Shown here: one piece after another, positions 27,886-37,225 of the stretch
Layout: every line of letters begins with the position of its first letter
Numbering within the stretch: the stretch's first letter is position 1
NCBI RefSeq assembly: GCF_023716485.1
Contig: NZ_CP092418.1
Location: 2,215,001-2,279,000, forward strand
DNA length: 64,000 nt
From: Microbulbifer variabilis
GTDB lineage: Bacteria; Pseudomonadota; Gammaproteobacteria; Pseudomonadales; Cellvibrionaceae
Direction: 5' to 3'
Program-made: the position numbers and the translations under genes
Notes under the pieces: generated by a model
What the model saw: only the letters and a program-made list of their open reading frames with translations
Database searches by the model: none
What the model was told of the DNA's origin: nothing

Positions 27886-28764
27886 TTATTGGTTAGTTGA
27901 TGAGCTATCAGATTCTGCTTTGACAGATTGCTGAGTAGATGAATCATTAGAAATCATTGCGTCAATCCAGCTTGCATAATGACTTAAGCGAATGGAATAG
28001 GAAGTCTGGCCATAGGTGCCAGGGCGGAAGGTTCGTATATCAACGTTTTCCGCGTGCTTCCAGGATGTGAGTCCTGCGAGTAACCACTGGCCATCAATTT
28101 CAATTAGTACTGGGCCGCCACTATCGCCATTTGTAGACATACCTTCAAGTGGCAACGCATTTGGGGCCTGATCAAAGTCATAGCCAAGCCAACGATTTTG
28201 AGTTGATGAGATAATGTTAAATGCTCTGCGGAGTTCTGTTCGATTGGGGCCTTTGGGGTCATGGCCGAGGTCAGCTGTACCCGTTGCTCCTTTTCCGATC
28301 AGCTTTACTATTTTTCCTTGCTCATCACTTTCACGGTAAATTCCTACCGGATTAACACCAATGATAGGCTGAGAGAGTTTAATTAAGGCAATATCATCGG
28401 ATGTGGCCAATAATGCTTCAATTTCACTGGCATCTCCCGTTTCTAGTGCCTCATCAATCATTCTTTGAGGTATTTTCTTGTAGCCGGGGTGTATCACCAG
28501 CTTATCGATCCTTCTGGAAGTGCCTTTAATGGTGACCTCTTCAATACAGTGTTGCCAAGTAACGGCATGCGCAGCTGTAGCAATCCACTCTGGGGAGATA
28601 AGTACACCGTGTCCTTCTCCCGGTAAATCTACAAGTGCGGGGAGTTCAGAGGCATCTATACGGTATCTTGAGTCACTCACATCATCGCGAATGGTTATTG
28701 CTATTACCACAGGTGTTAATACTAATTGGAAGGAAAGAAAAAGATATTGAATTGTGCGTATCAT
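27886..28764 (-). CDS. exported trypsin-like serine protease
   Basis: A 292-residue chymotrypsin-fold protease with an N-terminal signal or anchor helix (about 5-24). The catalytic triad is complete: His66 (IATAAHAV), Asp124 (SDDIALIKL) and Ser215 (TNGDSGGPV). There is no PDZ domain, so it is not a DegP-type protease. It acts in the periplasm or outside the cell; the target is unknown. The bacterial alpha-2-macroglobulin encoded nearby traps proteases, but a functional link is speculation. Confidence 0.88.
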   Translation of the reverse strand: MIRTIQYLFLSFQLVLTPVVIAITIRDDVSDSRYRIDASELPALVDLPGEGHGVLISPEWIATAAHAVTWQHCIEEVTIKGTSRRIDKLVIHPGYKKIPQRMIDEALETGDASEIEALLATSDDIALIKLSQPIIGVNPVGIYRESDEQGKIVKLIGKGATGTADLGHDPKGPNRTELRRAFNIISSTQNRWLGYDFDQAPNALPLEGMSTNGDSGGPVLIEIDGQWLLAGLTSWKHAENVDIRTFRPGTYGQTSYSIRLSHYASWIDAMISNDSSTQQSVKAESDSSSTNQ

Positions 28765-29006
28765 GAGCGATCTTTCTGTAAGTTATTGGTTATATAGATC
28801 ATTGATGTCTGAAAAATTAGATCTGACGTAGAGGCCTTGGCCTAGTTGCCACTAGTGAATCCTATCGCCAGATATTGTGCTGTAAATTAGAGGCTCCATT
28901 GAATTTAATTTCGGAACCTCGTATCCCTGAATTGAAGCTAACTAGCAGTAAAAGCTATATTTTACGGAATCTTTCAAAATAGGCACTAATTGTTGGTTAG
29001 GGGATA

Positions 29007-29324
29007 TCACTTCCTTAGTTTGACGGCAGTCCCAAAGACCATCATTTCACAAGACCCTTCCATAATGGCACTTGTTGAAAATCGGATACCTACTACGGCA
29101 TCGGCTCCTTTCTGCTGGGCACTATCAATCAACCGTTGAAGGGCCTTATTTCTGGCTTCGGATAGCATTTCTGTATAGCCTCTTATCTCACCGCCAACGA
29201 TACTCTTTAAGCCCGCCATAACATCACGACCAATATGCTTGGATTGAACAACGTTACCGGTAACCACTCCGAGTATCTCTTTAATTTCATATCCTGGTAC
29301 GGTTTCAGTGGTTGAGTAGATCAT
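29007..29324 (-). CDS. YbjQ family (heavy-metal-binding domain) protein
   Basis: A 105-residue protein of the YbjQ/UPF0145 family. The start at 29324 (MIYSTTETVPGYEIKEILG) is the family start; an upstream in-frame ATG would add 18 unlike residues. Motifs are IKEILGVVTGNVVQSKHIGRD, GGEIRGYTEMLSEARNKALQR and ADAVVGIRF. The fold forms pentamers; its cellular role is not established. Confidence 0.92.
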   Translation of the reverse strand: MIYSTTETVPGYEIKEILGVVTGNVVQSKHIGRDVMAGLKSIVGGEIRGYTEMLSEARNKALQRLIDSAQQKGADAVVGIRFSTSAIMEGSCEMMVFGTAVKLRK

Positions 29325-29515
29325 GATACATTTCTTAATGTTGCTTGGTATGGTTCTTACTATGATTGCATGGGACATGCCTTGAAAAGAAGAAAGTATT
29401 ACATTTTGATGAAACTAAAAATACGCCTTATTATTGGTGATGCTTGGAATTAGACTGGGATTTTGACACCCAGCTTCTTGCCATCATGATCGCAATAGAG
29501 AACTATCTAAGATAT

Positions 29516-30424
29516 TCAAGAAAGCATTAAATGCTCTTTTTTCTCCGCCTCTACGAAATTTAAGTACGCACTTACCACATGATCAGGCGCCTCCCAATGC
29601 GGATAGTGCCCAATCTTTCCCAGCTCAATAATGTCTGCTGCCCGATCTATCAATTGACGAAATCGATCCACCATATGCTTCCCTGAAACTGGATCCAATG
29701 AGCCATTGATTAGCAGTAGGGGGCCAGGGTATAGGTTTAGCGCGTCGATCCAACGCTGACGATGTTTGCGCCTGTCGTACATGTAGGTGATCAGTTTATA
29801 GAGGAGCCGGTTGCCATTCTTATATTGGAGAATTTGCCACAAGTCTCGCAATTCTCTGTCGGAGGGTTTTGTCTCTGGTCCGAAAATGGCACTGAAGCTG
29901 CGGCAAAACTGCTGGTAGCGTATTAGTTTATTGATTAGAGAGCCAATAGGAGAAAGCAGGAGTTTCTGCACGAGGCGAGCTTGATGAGTTTCTGGGAATA
30001 GACCGCCATTCAGCAGGCATACCGAGATATACCCTGTAGTGCCGCCGTTGTTGGCTCTGGCGAGTAACTCCTGTGCTACGGAATCCCCATAGTCATGCGC
30101 CAACAGGTGGACCTTGTTGATGTTTAAATGTTGCAGAAGAGCTTCATGTAAATCAGCTTGCTGGTGGATACTGTAGTTATGTTGTTTGGGTTTGTCTGAA
30201 TAGCCAAAGCCCAGCATATCCATAGCAATACAGCGATAGTGCTCTGTCAGTTGGGTCCATACCTTTTGCCAGTCATAACTACTGGTTGGAAAACCGTGAA
30301 TCAAAAGCAGTACTGGTTTATGTCGACAGCTTGGGTTGCTATCGACATAGAAGAGTTGGTGGTTTTGATAATCAAATATCTTTCCATTTGATAACCATTG
30401 CTGAGGTTGCATTGGCTGCTCCAT
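29516..30424 (-). CDS. alpha/beta hydrolase, MEST-like
   Basis: A 302-residue alpha/beta hydrolase. The oxyanion motif LIHGFPTSSYDW is at about 41-52, and the nucleophile elbow is HDYGDS with an aspartate (Asp111) rather than serine, as in epoxide hydrolases, haloalkane dehalogenases and the animal MEST protein, which shares the HDYGD-VAQELL sequence. The likely catalytic His is in IGHYPHWEAPD. It lies 77 bp after the ABC permease gene on the same strand and may be in the exporter operon; no substrate can be named. Confidence 0.85.
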   Translation of the reverse strand: MEQPMQPQQWLSNGKIFDYQNHQLFYVDSNPSCRHKPVLLLIHGFPTSSYDWQKVWTQLTEHYRCIAMDMLGFGYSDKPKQHNYSIHQQADLHEALLQHLNINKVHLLAHDYGDSVAQELLARANNGGTTGYISVCLLNGGLFPETHQARLVQKLLLSPIGSLINKLIRYQQFCRSFSAIFGPETKPSDRELRDLWQILQYKNGNRLLYKLITYMYDRRKHRQRWIDALNLYPGPLLLINGSLDPVSGKHMVDRFRQLIDRAADIIELGKIGHYPHWEAPDHVVSAYLNFVEAEKKEHLMLS

Positions 30425-30501
30425 TTCTTATTGTTGTACTTGCTGTAAAGATTGCACGATGAGCGCGCAACCTCAAGCAGCGGCTATCAGATGGAAAGTA
30501 T

Positions 30502-32937
30502 TTATCTTGTTCCTTGCAATGCGTAAATCGCGGGCTTGTTGATTATTTTCCATACAGAAAGCAGGGTAACCGAGGCGGTCAGGCCGATAATAAGCAGTGG
30601 TGGCAGCAGCCAGCCCCAGAGGCTGGTTTCAATGCTGAACTCGCTTTGCTCAAGCCAAAGTGCCAGTGGGACCACTACCAAAGTCGTTACAGCGATACCG
30701 ATAACTACGGGAATCAGGCTATCGATCAGGGTGTGATAGAAAATCGTCGCTGGGCGGGCGCCGATTGCCATGCGCACGCCAAGCTCAGTGCGCCGCAGTT
30801 GTACACTGTAACTGAGCACTCCAAAGATACCGATGGCAGCGAGGCTGAGTGCCAGTAATGTTAGGGCGGTGGTTACCCAAACTGAGACTCGGTCATTGCT
30901 TAGGAGTAGGTCTCGCGCCTGCTCCAGGGAGAATAGCTCGGAAACTTTGTACTGCCTGTTTACGTGGGCAAATTCCCGATTTATTTCTGTGGTGCTGAGC
31001 GGTTGGTGAGGCTTATGTCTGAGTACGAGTAGGGGATAGCTCACGTTGATACCGCGCACAAATAAGCGGGCGGGTTCCTTTTTGCCTGGCAGGCTTGCAT
31101 TACGCACTACACCGACTACTTGATGGGGCAAATCACCTCGCCAGTAGTAGCGCTTGCCTAATACTTCTCCATCGGGTTCCAGCTGCTGGGCCAGGGTTTC
31201 GTTAACGAGCATCATGCGATTGTTATCGGAAAACTCAGCCGCATTGATATGGCGGCCAGCTACCAGTGGCATACGCAAAATGGAAAGGTAGTTTTCGTCG
31301 ACTACTGTGGTCTTGGCCATCACCGGGTTTTGTCGGCTGGCATCATGACTCAGGGAGGTGGTCCAGAGTGGCCGGCTGATAGAGATAGGAGTGTTTAAGC
31401 TCAGGCTGGCATTTTGTACTTTAGGGTGCTCCAGCAACCTCTGCCTGATGGCCTTTAGGTAACTCTCCCGTTCGGTAGTGGGGGCGCTCCTAAGATTGCC
31501 GATATTCAGAGTCATCACTTGAACGTTGTCCAAGGGGAAGCCAAAGGGCTGGTTAATCAGTCGGTTAGCTTGCAGGAAAATCTGTAAGCTGGCGATGATA
31601 AGCAAACTGGTCATTGCCACTTGGCTGCTGATGAGGACTTTGCGGATCAGTGGTGAAATTTGTACACCGGAGCCTTTGCCGCTGCTCTGCAGCATTTGAT
31701 TCAGTGCGCGGTAATTAACCTGTCGACTGACTATGGCGGAGAAGAACAGGGCGAGAAGTAAGGCGCACAACAGTGCGAAAACCAATGTCTGCCAGTTTAA
31801 GGTGAGCTCTTGAATGCGAGGAATTTGTTCCGCAGCCATCACCTTTAGTACTTCTGTCGATCCCAGGGCTAAAAGTAGAGAAAGTAATGCAGCCCCTAAC
31901 ATTAGTAGGCCGATTTCACATAGCAGGGCCAAAAAGATATGTTTTTTGTGTGCGCCCAACGCGACCTGTATCGCCATATTGCGTTGTTGTTTGGCTGCGC
32001 GAGAAAGAATCAGGTTGGTAACATTGGCGCAGGCAATTAACAGAAGCACCAGTGTTCCGCCCATTACCATTAGAGTTCGCGTGGCGCTGTCGCCAAGGAT
32101 TTTATTGGCGAAGGGGGTGAGTCGGTATTCAACGGACCTCTCTACCGAAGAGGATCTTCCCGCTAGGGCCGCTTGATACTGGGCATCCATTAATGTGCTC
32201 AATTCATGCCCTGCGCTGGTGGGGTCAATGCCCGGCTTCAACTTCCCTGTGAGCATGCGAAAAGGTAGGAAGCCTCTCCAATTATTTCTGCGCTCTACTT
32301 GTGTATCGTTAAAGTCCCAGGGCAGCCAGACCGCCGTTTGCCGGCCCTGTTTATAGATCTGGGGTTCAATGAAGTCTTTGGCAGTGACGCCGACAATACG
32401 AAAGTCCACCTCCCCAAATTGCAGGCTTTGCTCCAAGACATTTGGGTTGCGCCGGAACATCTGCTCCCAGGTTTGATAGCTGATAACCACCACGGGAACC
32501 CGGCTGTCGAGCCCTTCATCGGTATTGAATTGTCTGCCCAGGGCCAAGGGTGCTCCAGCCAGCTGGAGATATTCTGGAGAGACATAGGAAACGTTAACCC
32601 GTGGTGATCCGGATAAATTGCGAACCACATCTTCCCAGAAGTACACCAGGGCGCTGGACTCGAAGAAACTATCGTTCTTATAGATTTCAACCAGGGCGGG
32701 GTATTGGCTGTTGTTTTCCAGCCGCAGCTGCTTGTTCTGGTAGAGATTACCATTCACGACATACAGCCGATCTTCGTCAGGGTAGGGTAGGGGTGCGGCT
32801 AACAGTTGGTAGTTGAGATTAAATAGTGTTACCAGGGCGCCGAGAGTGATACTCAGGGTCAGAATAATAGTGGTGGCGTAGCTCCGCGCCCGGTTGAGGG
32901 ACTGGAGGGCAATGGACAGGTCCCTTGTCGTGATCAT
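30502..32937 (-). CDS. MacB-like ABC transporter permease (FtsX type)
   Basis: An 811-residue permease with the duplicated ADOP-like layout: one membrane helix (about 19-42), a periplasmic MacB core domain, three helices with an FtsX domain (about 285-405), a second periplasmic domain and a last FtsX domain (about 685-805). Motifs such as ACANVTNLILSRAAKQQRNMAIQVALGA and RRTELGVRMAIGARP are typical. It exports an unknown compound with the adjacent ATPase and adaptor. Its ATG overlaps the ATPase stop by 4 bp. Confidence 0.9.
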   Translation of the reverse strand: MITTRDLSIALQSLNRARSYATTIILTLSITLGALVTLFNLNYQLLAAPLPYPDEDRLYVVNGNLYQNKQLRLENNSQYPALVEIYKNDSFFESSALVYFWEDVVRNLSGSPRVNVSYVSPEYLQLAGAPLALGRQFNTDEGLDSRVPVVVISYQTWEQMFRRNPNVLEQSLQFGEVDFRIVGVTAKDFIEPQIYKQGRQTAVWLPWDFNDTQVERRNNWRGFLPFRMLTGKLKPGIDPTSAGHELSTLMDAQYQAALAGRSSSVERSVEYRLTPFANKILGDSATRTLMVMGGTLVLLLIACANVTNLILSRAAKQQRNMAIQVALGAHKKHIFLALLCEIGLLMLGAALLSLLLALGSTEVLKVMAAEQIPRIQELTLNWQTLVFALLCALLLALFFSAIVSRQVNYRALNQMLQSSGKGSGVQISPLIRKVLISSQVAMTSLLIIASLQIFLQANRLINQPFGFPLDNVQVMTLNIGNLRSAPTTERESYLKAIRQRLLEHPKVQNASLSLNTPISISRPLWTTSLSHDASRQNPVMAKTTVVDENYLSILRMPLVAGRHINAAEFSDNNRMMLVNETLAQQLEPDGEVLGKRYYWRGDLPHQVVGVVRNASLPGKKEPARLFVRGINVSYPLLVLRHKPHQPLSTTEINREFAHVNRQYKVSELFSLEQARDLLLSNDRVSVWVTTALTLLALSLAAIGIFGVLSYSVQLRRTELGVRMAIGARPATIFYHTLIDSLIPVVIGIAVTTLVVVPLALWLEQSEFSIETSLWGWLLPPLLIIGLTASVTLLSVWKIINKPAIYALQGTR

Positions 32938-33650
32938 AGGGCCATCTCATGGGGCGCTAGTATGGGCTGCGGCGTTGAGATTTTTCCATCCAGCAGATGC
33001 AATTGACGGCTGGCCATGTCAGCGTAACGAGGATCATGGGTCACCATGCACAGGGTGGTCCCTTCATTGTTGAGCTGCCGCAGCATTTCCATTACCGCAT
33101 CGCCATTGTGGGAATCCAGATTGCCGGTGGGCTCGTCCACCAGTAGCAGGGATGGATTGCCAACTAGCGCCCGGGCTATGGCGATTCGCTGCTGTTGGCC
33201 ACCGGACAACTGGTTAGGTTTGTGAGAGGCCCTGTGACCCATCCCTACCTTCTCCAGGCAATGTTTCACTTTTTTGTCGGCTTCAGACTTGGGAATGGGA
33301 TTGCGGCGGTATCGCAGGGGCAGGGCGATATTGTCGTAGACAGAGAGTTCGTCAATCAGGTTAAAGGACTGGAAGATAAAGCCTACTTTCTCGTTGCGAA
33401 TAGTCGCCGCCTCACTCAGCGACAATTGAGCGACTTCAAAGCCTTCAATCTGATAGCTGCCACTGGTGGGGAGGTCCAGCAGGCCGAGAATCGAGAGAAG
33501 TGTGGATTTACCGCAACCCGAGGGGCCGCAGATAGAAACAAATTCCCCCGAGTAAATACTCAGGTCAACGCCCCGCAGGGCGTGAGTTTCCATTTCTTCG
33601 GTGCTGAACACCTTAGTGATCCCGGCCATATGAAGGATTGGCTTGGACAT
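32934..33650 (-). CDS. MacB-like ABC transporter ATP-binding protein
   Basis: A 238-residue ATPase. Walker A is GPSGCGKST (42-50), the signature LSGGQQQRIAIARAL, and Walker B LLLVDEPTGNLD. Start at 33650 (MSKPILHMAGITKVF) is the family start. The frame stays open 201 bases further upstream, but only by reading through a MITE-like element. It powers the FtsX-type permease that follows with a 4-bp overlap. Confidence 0.94.
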   Translation of the reverse strand: MSKPILHMAGITKVFSTEEMETHALRGVDLSIYSGEFVSICGPSGCGKSTLLSILGLLDLPTSGSYQIEGFEVAQLSLSEAATIRNEKVGFIFQSFNLIDELSVYDNIALPLRYRRNPIPKSEADKKVKHCLEKVGMGHRASHKPNQLSGGQQQRIAIARALVGNPSLLLVDEPTGNLDSHNGDAVMEMLRQLNNEGTTLCMVTHDPRYADMASRQLHLLDGKISTPQPILAPHEMAL

Positions 33651-33674
33651 AGCGAACTCCCTGTTCTTGCTTTG

Positions 33675-33939
33675 GGGAGGCTCTGAATAACTCCGTGATG
33701 CCTCTGGCTTGCAGAGCGGTTCACAATCAAGGCGCGGCTTCGCAGGAATGTCTGGACCTTTCAAGAAGTCGCAACGCGGAGTGTGAATCGCTCTGCAAGC
33801 CCCGAAGGGCGGGTCTTGAAGGCCGCATCTGCTGCGTTGCAGCTCTTGCAAAGGGCTACGGCCATTCGCGGCGAGCTGCGCCTAACATCTACAGTCTTCA
33901 AGACCCGCAGAGGTATTACGGAGTTATTCAGAGGCTCCC
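33675..33939. mobile_element. MITE-like element with 32-bp terminal inverted repeats
   Basis: A 265-bp block bounded by inverted repeats of 32 bp with three mismatches (33675-33706 and 33908-33939; shared core CTCTGAATAACTCCGT). Two further pairs of inverted repeats lie inside it: a 20-bp one containing GCTCTGCAAGCC with its complement, and GCGGGTCTTGA with TCAAGACCCGC. It carries no gene. It sits between the adaptor and ATPase genes, so the operon message must read through its hairpins. No target-site duplication is obvious. The ends recall IS5-like insertion sequences, but that relation needs a database search. Confidence 0.75.
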
Positions 33940-33951
33940 TAGTTTCAGGCT

Positions 33952-35202
33952 TTAGTCAACAATCTGGATATGCTCAGCTTCATTAAAATTGGCTATATCC
34001 GAGAGGATGATGCGGTCCGCTTCATTGAGGCCTTGGGTGATCTGGATATATCGACCTGACTCCTCGCCGAAGCTGATGGGTTGGAGTGCCGCTTCCTCCC
34101 CGTTTTCGTTAATCAGGAAGAGATTGGCCTCACTGTGCCTCTGCACATTGATAGGTCTCTCGACGAACAGTGTATCTTCCATAGTGGCGGTGAAGATCCG
34201 GGCATCGACGTTGAGTTGTGGCCTGGCAGACTCTGGGGCGCCTGCGCTAAAAGCAATTTCCACTTCAATATTGCCGTCCCGAACCTCAGGAGTAATACGG
34301 GTAACCACACCTTCGACTTTTTCCCTGCGGGTATCAATTTCAGCGGGCTGGCCAACCTCCAGTTGCTCTGCTTTGGATTGTGGGACTTGAACCAAGGCGA
34401 GTAGATCTGTCTCGCTGCCGATCAGCGCCAGCTCCTGGCCGGGATCGACACCTTGCCCCAGCTCTACCGGTAGTCGTTGCAGTATGCCGTCCAGGCCGGC
34501 GCGTACGGTCAGTCGGTCTGCACGTTGCTGGATACTCTGCAGTTGGGTCTGGGCTTGGTTGATTTGCTCGCGCTGGATTAACTCTGATTCGACGGCGACT
34601 TTGCGCAGGTGGTTGATACGCTGTTTTTGCAGGTCCACACGTTTTTTCATCTGTTCCTGGCGTAAGACGGTGGTTTGATAGGTGAGCTGGGAAACCACTC
34701 CACTTTTTACCAGCTCGTCCTCAGCTTCGCGACGCAACTTGATCACTTGGTAATTGGAGTTCAGTTCCGCGAGTATGGCTTCCTCCGCGAGAACATCGCG
34801 CTGGTTGTTCAGAACAAGCCGGCGCAGATTAGCTTCCTCTTGCTCCAGGGAGGTTTCGGCTGCATCCAGGTCGCGCATTAACTCTGGATTACTCAGCTGC
34901 ATAATGATGCTATCACTTTGTACTTCTGCACCGGGACGCAACATGATTTTTTCAACATTCGCTGCGGTTAGTGCGGTAATTAAAGTCTGCTTGTCTGAAC
35001 GCAGCCTACCGTAGCCATCTACCACAACCTGCAGGTCTCCCCGTTGGACGGTACCTAGCATTAGCTGTTTCCGCTCAACCTTATAGGCGCTGTCAGGAAG
35101 TAACAGGAGGGTGCTGGTAAATGCCACAAAAGCAAGAGCAGCACTACCTAGCATTAAAGGGTGCTTAATCAGGGGGCGTTTCTTAGGTTTAATAATATCC
35201 AT
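33952..35202 (-). CDS. HlyD/MacA-like periplasmic adaptor subunit
   Basis: A 416-residue membrane fusion protein: N-terminal membrane helix (about 16-35), a first beta/lipoyl half (RPGAEVQSDSIIMQL), a long coiled coil (about 105-230, RREAEDELVKSGVVSQLTYQ), the second lipoyl half (GLDGILQRLPVELGQGVDPG) and a beta-barrel domain. It bridges the ABC permease to an outer-membrane channel; no TolC gene is in the window. It is the first gene of the exporter operon, followed by the MITE-like element and the ATPase. Confidence 0.9.
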   Translation of the reverse strand: MDIIKPKKRPLIKHPLMLGSAALAFVAFTSTLLLLPDSAYKVERKQLMLGTVQRGDLQVVVDGYGRLRSDKQTLITALTAANVEKIMLRPGAEVQSDSIIMQLSNPELMRDLDAAETSLEQEEANLRRLVLNNQRDVLAEEAILAELNSNYQVIKLRREAEDELVKSGVVSQLTYQTTVLRQEQMKKRVDLQKQRINHLRKVAVESELIQREQINQAQTQLQSIQQRADRLTVRAGLDGILQRLPVELGQGVDPGQELALIGSETDLLALVQVPQSKAEQLEVGQPAEIDTRREKVEGVVTRITPEVRDGNIEVEIAFSAGAPESARPQLNVDARIFTATMEDTLFVERPINVQRHSEANLFLINENGEEAALQPISFGEESGRYIQITQGLNEADRIILSDIANFNEAEHIQIVD

Positions 35203-35701
35203 ATTGCGGCATTTCCTTGGTTAAGCAATCGTTGCACGCTTTTCTACTGTGAAACCTTGATGCGGGGGCGAGTTAGAGGTGGAAAATCATAACTATTTAA
35301 AACGAGTGTATTCCTGTTGGAACTCCGAGGGAGGGCGGGTTTTTATCTTGTAATTAGTACTGTCGAGCATATTTTTGTGATCAAAACTCAGGGCTTTAAA
35401 AGGGTTGTAGGTGAGGCTGAAAATGCAGGAAAATTGGCACAAGAACCAGTTGCTTGCGGTGAATGGTGGGGAAATACAGGACGGTTTGAATATTATGAGG
35501 TGGGCAGTCACTTGAGAGGTTTAACGATTACCCAATGCATTTTGAGGATAGGTTCACAAGTAAAATTGTGGATATGTAGTGGGAATAAAGGTGTCGTGGC
35601 TTAGTGAATCCGGTAGATTGTCTTAACCACTACACCTTTAACAAAATATATTTGCAAAACGGGAGGCTTGATAAGCCTTAGTGCAAATTACAAACCCAGG
35701 G
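35203..35701. other. 499-bp intergenic region, adaptor / trhP
   Basis: No supported gene. Short frames on both strands (35317-35604 plus, 35293-35511 minus) have no recognisable domain. The region holds a 13-bp inverted repeat with one mismatch (AAAGGTGTCGTGG at 35587-35599, partner 35627-35639). A small hairpin AGGCTT-GAT-AAGCCT near 35666-35680 may end the trhP transcript. Confidence 0.5.
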
Positions 35702-37057
35702 TTATCCCAGAGCTTTGACCAATAGCGCCTGTTGAAGCTGATCGTCATCGACTCCTTCTGGTCGAGGTATCTGCACGATATGCCCGGATCCTGGAGCTAC
35801 ATCGATCGCTTTGCCTTCCGTATTCTCCATTTGCTCCAAGGGGAAGAACAAGCTACCGCTGGGAGTCATTAACTCCAATTGATCACCGCGTTCAAAGCGA
35901 TTTTTAACATCAATCGTCAAATACTCAGGACTGCCGTCAATAAGCTCGCCTACGAACTGTTGGCCCGGAGTTGATATCAACCCCTTTTCATATTGCTGGT
36001 ATTCTGCTGGTGGATGGCGACGGTAGAAACCTTCCGTGTAGCCTCTGTTCGAGAGGGTTTCCAATTCGTCCATCATCTTCATGTCGAAGTCTTTTCCTGC
36101 TGCAGCGTCGTCTATGGCGCGACGATAAATCTGAGCAGTACGAGCCACATAATAGTGGGACTTGGTGCGACCTTCGATTTTTAAAGAGTGGACCCCCATT
36201 TCCGTGAGGCGCTTGACGTGCTGTACGGCCCGCAGATCTTTGGAGTTCATGATGTAGGTACCGTGCTCATCTTCGTAAGCCGGCATATATTCTCCAGGGC
36301 GACCTTCTTCCTGTAGTAAAAAGGCTTGGGAAGTACTGTCACTGGCGGAGGTGGGTTGCTGGATGGGTTTTTGGATAGATTCCTGATTTTGCACATGAAT
36401 CAATTCGCCAACTTCATTCTCTTTGGCTTCATGGGCTTGGTATTGCCAGCGGCAGGAGTTGGTGCAGGCGCCCTGGTTGGCATCTCTATGGGTCATATAA
36501 CCGGATAGCAAGCAGCGCCCGGAATAGGCGATACAGAGTGCACCGTGGACAAAGACTTCCAGCTCCATCTCAGGCACTTTCTGGCGAATTTCCTCAATCT
36601 CATCCAGGGACAGTTCTCGAGAAAGTATCACCCGAGATAACCCCTGGCGATGCCAGAACTTTACGGTCGCGTAGTTTACCGCATTGGCCTGTACGGATAG
36701 GTGGACTGGCAGATCAGGCCAACGCTCCCTTACCATCATTATCAGGCCTGGGTCGGACATAATCAGGGCGTCAGGTCCCATTTCAACAATTTCTTCCAGG
36801 TCCCGCAGGTAACTGCGAACTTTATCGTTGTGAGCGGCGATATTGGAAGCGATATAGAACTGTTTTCCTTGCTGGTGTGCTTCTTCTATACCCAGGCGCA
36901 GGGTTTCAATATTTTTAAATTCATTATTGCGCACACGCAAGCTGTAGCGGGGCTGGCCTGCATAAACGGCATCGGCACCATAGGCAAACGCATATCGCAT
37001 ATTTTTTAAAGTCCCTGCGGGGGACAGTAACTCAGGTTTAAACACGGAAAAACTCAT
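35702..37057 (-). CDS. trhP: tRNA 5-hydroxyuridine synthesis protein, U32 peptidase family
   Basis: A 451-residue protein of the peptidase U32/YegQ family. It starts with the family motif PELLSPAGTLKNMRYAFAYGADAVYAG and has the four-cysteine region GALCIAYSGRCLLSGY...GACTNSCRWQY that binds an iron-sulfur cluster. TrhP makes 5-hydroxyuridine at position 34 of tRNAs by a prephenate-dependent route that does not need oxygen; TrhO uses oxygen for the same base. An FNR-type box lies about 50 bp upstream, which fits induction at low oxygen (inference). Confidence 0.93.
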   Translation of the reverse strand: MSFSVFKPELLSPAGTLKNMRYAFAYGADAVYAGQPRYSLRVRNNEFKNIETLRLGIEEAHQQGKQFYIASNIAAHNDKVRSYLRDLEEIVEMGPDALIMSDPGLIMMVRERWPDLPVHLSVQANAVNYATVKFWHRQGLSRVILSRELSLDEIEEIRQKVPEMELEVFVHGALCIAYSGRCLLSGYMTHRDANQGACTNSCRWQYQAHEAKENEVGELIHVQNQESIQKPIQQPTSASDSTSQAFLLQEEGRPGEYMPAYEDEHGTYIMNSKDLRAVQHVKRLTEMGVHSLKIEGRTKSHYYVARTAQIYRRAIDDAAAGKDFDMKMMDELETLSNRGYTEGFYRRHPPAEYQQYEKGLISTPGQQFVGELIDGSPEYLTIDVKNRFERGDQLELMTPSGSLFFPLEQMENTEGKAIDVAPGSGHIVQIPRPEGVDDDQLQQALLVKALG

Positions 37058-37102
37058 AGTGGAATAGTCGGACGCGGCCGCATGTTAACGGTATTCAAGA
37101 TC

Positions 37103-37130
37103 GCGCTAATTGATATAAATCAATTAGCGC
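37103..37130. promoter_or_regulatory. FNR/Anr-type box inside a perfect 28-bp dyad upstream of trhP
   Basis: The bases 37110-37123 read TTGATATAAATCAA, an exact TTGAT-N4-ATCAA FNR/Anr consensus. It is the centre of a larger perfect dyad with 12-bp arms GCGCTAATTGAT and its complement around ATAA. It ends 46 bp before the trhP start codon, a position suited to activation. It also lies 96 bp beyond the cytochrome P460 stop, so a terminator role is possible, but no T-run follows. Confidence 0.7.
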
Positions 37131-37225
37131 TGGGGTGGGGGTGATAAGCTGATCTGGAGGGAATCTATGCCTGTTACTCTAGCCGAATAAAAGACCTCTA
37201 ACCTCTAATTTTTGCTGCTTACTTT

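Noticed and set aside
33651..33851. N-terminal extension of the ABC ATPase
   Set aside because: It would be translated from the MITE-like element; the family start at 33650 gives the normal length.
35317..35604. 95-codon open frame on the plus strand in the gap before trhP
   Set aside because: No ribosome binding site, no recognisable domain, and a competing frame on the other strand; composition looks non-coding.
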